DNA from: Arthrobacter sp. MMS18-M83
GTDB lineage: Bacteria; Actinomycetota; Actinomycetes; Actinomycetales; Micrococcaceae
Length of the DNA: 64,000 nt
NCBI RefSeq assembly: GCF_026683955.1
Contig: NZ_CP113343.1
Span: forward strand, 2,294,001-2,358,000
Direction: 5' to 3'
Shown: one piece after another, positions 61,120 through 64,000 of the stretch
Layout of the letters: each line of letters starts with the position of its first letter
How positions within the stretch are numbered: position 1 is the stretch's first letter
Position numbers and translations under genes: made by a program
The notes under the pieces: model-generated
The model's database searches: none
What the model was told of the DNA's origin: nothing
The model's input: only the letters and a program-made list of their open reading frames with translations

Positions 61120-62271
61120 ATGAGCGTCAAGACCCGCCGCACAGTGGAGGGCGCCGCTGTTGCCACCTCGGCCACCACCGCCCCTGCTGCTCCAACAGAA
61201 CCAGCCGCACTGGTTGCACCAACCACGGGTCCCATCACCCGCGAAGAACTGCAACTCGCTTCGCGCAACCATGCCATGCCCTTGGAGATGCTCCGATGGC
61301 CCATCACACCGCTGGGCATGCACTATCTTCTGGTGCATTTCGACGTCCCCCGGATCGATCCCGTCTCCTGGCGCCTGAATATTGGCGGCCTCGTGGATCA
61401 TCCGCACGAGTACACCCTGCCCGACCTCCAACACCGCGAGCGCCGCACTCATGCCGTCACAATGGAGTGCGCCGGCAACGGCCGCTCGCGGCTGGAACCG
61501 CGGCCTGTCAGCCAGCCGTGGGACCAGGGTGGAATAGGCACAGCTGAGTGGACCGGAACCCCGCTCGCACCGTTGCTGCTCGACGCCGGGATCTCACGCG
61601 ACGCCGTCGAACTCGTCTTCACGGGCGCGGACCGCGGGATCCAGGGCGGCCTGGAGCATCAGTACGCGCGCAGCCTGACTCTCGCAGAAGCAATGTCCGA
61701 CGACGTCTTGCTCGCCTATGAGGTCAACGGCCAAGCCCTGCCGCCGCAACATGGCTACCCTGTCCGGCTGCTCGTCCCAGGCTGGTACGGGATGACGAGC
61801 GTCAAGTGGCTGCAATCCATCGAGGCAATTGACCACAGCTTCGACGGTTACCAGCAGCTCGACTCCTACCGCTACACCCAGAACGCGGACGATCCCGGCG
61901 AACCCGTCCAGCGGATCAAAGTCCGTTCCCTCATGGTTCCCCCGGGCGTTCCCGATTTCTTCACCCGGCAACGCACCGTCGACGTGGGGCCGGTCCAGCT
62001 CAGCGGCCGGGCTTGGTCCGGCAACGGAACCGTGGACAGCGTGGAAGTTTGCGTGGACGGCGTGTGGGAGAAGGCTCAACTCGAGGCGCCTGCCGGCCGG
62101 TATGCGTGGCGCGGATGGACGTTCACGTGGATTGCAACAGCCGGTTCCCATGAACTGGCGTGCCGTGCAACCGACTCCACGGGACAGACTCAGCCCGGGA
62201 CGCCGGAGTGGAACTATCAAGGCATGGGAAACAACGACATCCAGCGGCTGACCGTGACGGTCAGGGAGTAA
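61120..62271 (+). CDS. Sulfite oxidase-like molybdopterin-dependent oxidoreductase
   Basis: 383 aa from ATG 61120. The Moco domain starts around residue 55 (PLEMLRWPITPLGMHYLLVHF) and holds the Mo-ligand Cys117 in VTMECAGNGRS, then WTGTPLAPLL, GADRG, and GYPVRLLVPGWYGMTSVKWL. The C-terminal dimerisation domain includes GRAWSGNGTVDSVEV and W.FTW. No signal peptide or heme domain, so it is cytoplasmic and differs from SorA-type. The substrate may be sulfite or another oxo-compound. It depends on the cofactor that MoaA helps make. Confidence 0.88.
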   Translation: MSVKTRRTVEGAAVATSATTAPAAPTEPAALVAPTTGPITREELQLASRNHAMPLEMLRWPITPLGMHYLLVHFDVPRIDPVSWRLNIGGLVDHPHEYTLPDLQHRERRTHAVTMECAGNGRSRLEPRPVSQPWDQGGIGTAEWTGTPLAPLLLDAGISRDAVELVFTGADRGIQGGLEHQYARSLTLAEAMSDDVLLAYEVNGQALPPQHGYPVRLLVPGWYGMTSVKWLQSIEAIDHSFDGYQQLDSYRYTQNADDPGEPVQRIKVRSLMVPPGVPDFFTRQRTVDVGPVQLSGRAWSGNGTVDSVEVCVDGVWEKAQLEAPAGRYAWRGWTFTWIATAGSHELACRATDSTGQTQPGTPEWNYQGMGNNDIQRLTVTVRE

Positions 62272-62392
62272 GTGGTTTCGGAATAATTGGTCCGGGCGCA
62301 GGGGCCCGCGAACATGCCGAACTGGGCCGTTGACCGCATGCAATGGCGTGAGTACTGTGAGTCCACTATCCATCCGCGCCGTGGAGGCAGCA

Positions 62393-62965
62393 ATGGGCGG
62401 CACTTCCAAGAGCAACGCTGACTACGAGTTCCTCACCGTCTGGCGCGTCGCGGGGACCCCGCATGAGGTCATGGATGTTTTGGGCGACGCCGGAACGCTG
62501 CCCCGCTGGTGGCCATCGGTGTACTTGAGTGTTGTTCCGCTCGATCCAGGAAATGCGGATGGCACGGGAAAAGCCTTCTCCCTGCACTCGAAGGGTTGGC
62601 TGCCGTACACCCTGCGCTGGAGGTTCAAGGTCACCGAACCCATCACGGAGCAAGGTTTCGCGATCTCAGCGAGCGGCGACTTGAGCGGCACCGGACGCTG
62701 GACTTTCGAACAGGACGGTCCGGAAACGGTGGTCACCTATGACTGGCGAGTCAGCACATCAAAACCGCTGCTCCAGCGGCTAAGCTGGCTGCTCAAGCCC
62801 GCCTTTGCCGCGAACCACCGTTGGGCTATGGCGCGCGGCCAAGAAAGCCTCGCCCTGGAATTACGGCGACGACGTCCCGGCACGGACCTCTCCAAGGTCC
62901 CCCGTCCGGCGCCGCCCACGTTTGCAAACAAATACCGCTGGCCAAGGAGTACAACGCATGCCTGA
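62393..62965 (+). CDS. SRPBCC family (polyketide cyclase/START-like) protein
   Basis: 190 aa from ATG 62393 (GGAGG 6 nt upstream). An SRPBCC fold: YEFLTVWRVAGTPHEVMDVL at the start, a PRWWPSVYLSV strand pair, and a long C-terminal helix (LLQRLSWLLKPAFAANHRWAM). It binds a hydrophobic ligand; no reaction known. Its stop overlaps the next start by 8 bp. Confidence 0.82.
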   Translation: MGGTSKSNADYEFLTVWRVAGTPHEVMDVLGDAGTLPRWWPSVYLSVVPLDPGNADGTGKAFSLHSKGWLPYTLRWRFKVTEPITEQGFAISASGDLSGTGRWTFEQDGPETVVTYDWRVSTSKPLLQRLSWLLKPAFAANHRWAMARGQESLALELRRRRPGTDLSKVPRPAPPTFANKYRWPRSTTHA

Positions 62966-63353
62966 CGATAACAAGGGCGAAGTCCGCTGGTTGCCGCAGC
63001 CCGAGGAGCAAGATTATCCGGGCGCGGCGAACTATCTATCCCTGCTTGAATCCGACGACGTCGTGGCCTCGGTGGTCGCCGCCCTGAGAGAGGCGCCCGT
63101 CCAGCACCGCAAGGCCAAGGACATTCTCCGGGCCGCCCGGCTGGTGCTGTTGCCCGAAGACAACGCCCACGTGGCGTCGGACCTGAAGAAGATCAAGGAG
63201 GGCAAGAAGCTCTCGCCTATCCTTATGGTCAGGGGCGACCTGGCCCGGGGCATTCCCGCGCAGGTGGCCGATGGCTACCACCGGGTGTGTGCAAGCTACT
63301 ACACGGACGAGAACACCGACATACCGCTCAAACTGGCTGACGCGCCCCGGTAA
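62958..63353 (+). CDS. Small soluble protein, ParB/sulfiredoxin-like fragment (unknown function)
   Basis: 131 aa from ATG 62958 with AAGGAG 8 nt upstream. The first half is helical (VVASVVAALREAPVQHRKAKDIL). The second half has KKLSPILMVRGDLARGIPAQVADGYHRVCASYY, which recalls the ParB/sulfiredoxin nuclease-fold phrase 'P..v.dG.HR..A'. Known relatives are uncharacterised actinobacterial proteins. Coupled to the SRPBCC gene before it. Confidence 0.7.
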   Translation: MPDDNKGEVRWLPQPEEQDYPGAANYLSLLESDDVVASVVAALREAPVQHRKAKDILRAARLVLLPEDNAHVASDLKKIKEGKKLSPILMVRGDLARGIPAQVADGYHRVCASYYTDENTDIPLKLADAPR

Positions 63354-63394
63354 TCACCGCATACCAACCGCAACGGCGGTAGAAGGAGGAACGT

Positions 63395-64000
63395 GTGTCG
63401 TTCTTTCAGCTTTCGCTGATCGCCGCGGTCGCGCTCCTCGGGCCGTTGCTCGCGCTGCCCCGGAAATGGCACATTCCCGTTGTACTCGGTCAGTTGCTGG
63501 CGGGCATCGCCATCGGACGCACGGGTCTTGAACTGGTGGATTCTTCGGATCCCACGTTCACCTTCGTGGCCGACGTCGGATTCGCCCTCATCATGTTCGT
63601 CGCCGGAACGCATGTCCCCGTGCGGGACAAAGCCATCCGTCCCGCACTGGGTGGCGGCGCCCTGCGCGCCGGCATCGCCGCGGTGCTGGCCGCCGTCGTC
63701 GGAGTCGTCATCGCTTTTGCCTTCGGCACCGGACATGCTCCGCTTTATATCGTTCTGCTCGCTTCCTCCTCCGCAGCGCTGGTCTTGCCGATCGTCGATT
63801 CGCTTCGTCTGACAGGGCCGAAAGTCCTCACGACGACGGCGCAGGTTGCGGTGGCGGACATCGCTTGCATTGTTGCGCTTCCGCTCGCGGTTGACCCGCC
63901 TAATGCGCCGAGGGCGGCCGTCGGCGCTGCCGTCGTCGGGGCGTGTGCGGCGGTTTTGTTCTTTGTCCTTCGCTGGCTGGAGAACAGCGGTAACCGCGGA
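63395..64000 (+). CDS. Cation:proton antiporter, CPA2/NhaP-like (partial, 3' end outside window)
   Basis: GTG 63395 follows a strong AAGGAGGA by 4 nt; the frame stays open for 202 codons to the window end. It has six or so membrane helices, starting FFQLSLIAAVALLGPLLALP, then PVVLGQLLAGIAIGRTGL, DVGFALIMFVAGTHV and VAVADIACIVALPLA. This is the Na+/H+ exchanger domain of CPA2 transporters; the VADI acidic residue is part of the ion-binding helix. It should exchange Na+ or K+ for protons. Confidence 0.85.
   Translation, partial: MSFFQLSLIAAVALLGPLLALPRKWHIPVVLGQLLAGIAIGRTGLELVDSSDPTFTFVADVGFALIMFVAGTHVPVRDKAIRPALGGGALRAGIAAVLAAVVGVVIAFAFGTGHAPLYIVLLASSSAALVLPIVDSLRLTGPKVLTTTAQVAVADIACIVALPLAVDPPNAPRAAVGAAVVGACAAVLFFVLRWLENSGNRG

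Overview
The window reads as a chromosomal segment of a high-GC Gram-positive actinobacterium, most likely Arthrobacter sensu lato (Micrococcaceae). Supporting signs are the GC-rich codon use, tightly overlapped operons (ATGA/GTGA junctions), a ydaO-type c-di-AMP riboswitch before a cell-wall lytic gene, a LAxTG sortase substrate, a levan-type GH32 enzyme resembling Arthrobacter enzymes, and actinobacterial rhamnose and form-II CO-dehydrogenase-like clusters. This assignment is inference; no rRNA or housekeeping marker is present.

Layout. 1-6.8 kb: end of a flavin disulfide reductase; a TetR-controlled trio (degenerate ABC ATPase, YhgE/Pip membrane protein, TetR); a small membrane protein; divergent EamA exporter and LysR; a SixA-like phosphatase. 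6.8-19.5 kb, envelope and signalling: an orphan winged-helix regulator, a DUF5666-like membrane protein, an OmpR-type response regulator and kinase pair, a riboswitch-controlled Rpf/transglycosylase-like protein, a GT2-GtrA protein and two tandem GT39 glycosyltransferases, then a HAD phosphatase and a VOC protein. 20-29.5 kb: a secreted protein and lipoprotein pair, then a seven-gene amino-sugar operon (Na+ symporter, AGE epimerase, NagB, SIS protein, NagA, ceramidase-like hydrolase, LacI) behind a perfect LacI-type operator. 29.5-36.5 kb: MFS pump and its TetR with twin operators, upp, tadA, VOC, acylphosphatase, an AlkZ-like winged-helix protein, a 6-carboxytetrahydropterin-synthase-like protein and an MDR dehydrogenase.

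36.7-41.1 kb: tRNA-Ser(CGA) carries a 4.27-kb decayed integrative element bounded by a direct repeat of the tRNA 3' end and its terminator. It holds an N-terminally truncated integrase, several frameshifted small genes and one intact LAYTG surface protein. 41.4-44.7 kb: a secreted GH32 levan enzyme behind two LacI-type operators, and a DUF2087 protein. 44.8-53.7 kb: moaA followed by a form-II CO-dehydrogenase-like cluster (MoxR, CoxE, XdhC/CoxF, CoxS-L-M, CoxG). 53.6-59.4 kb: the L-rhamnose catabolic operon (rhaI, aldolase-dehydrogenase fusion, rhaB, lacI) with matching operators. 59.5-64 kb: MarR, an HNH-like membrane-anchored protein, a sulfite-oxidase-like molybdoenzyme, an SRPBCC protein, a small soluble protein and the start of a Na+/H+ antiporter.

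Functionally the segment is dominated by sugar scavenging (amino sugar, levan, rhamnose), each set with its own LacI-type operator class, plus molybdenum-cofactor enzymes and cell-envelope glycosylation. The strongest candidates for something undescribed are the kinase-less amino-sugar operon that includes a ceramidase-like hydrolase, the pseudo-ATPase/Pip/TetR trio, two unexplained palindromic repeat elements plus a perfect 21-bp inverted repeat at 9.5 kb, and the decaying tRNA-Ser element.
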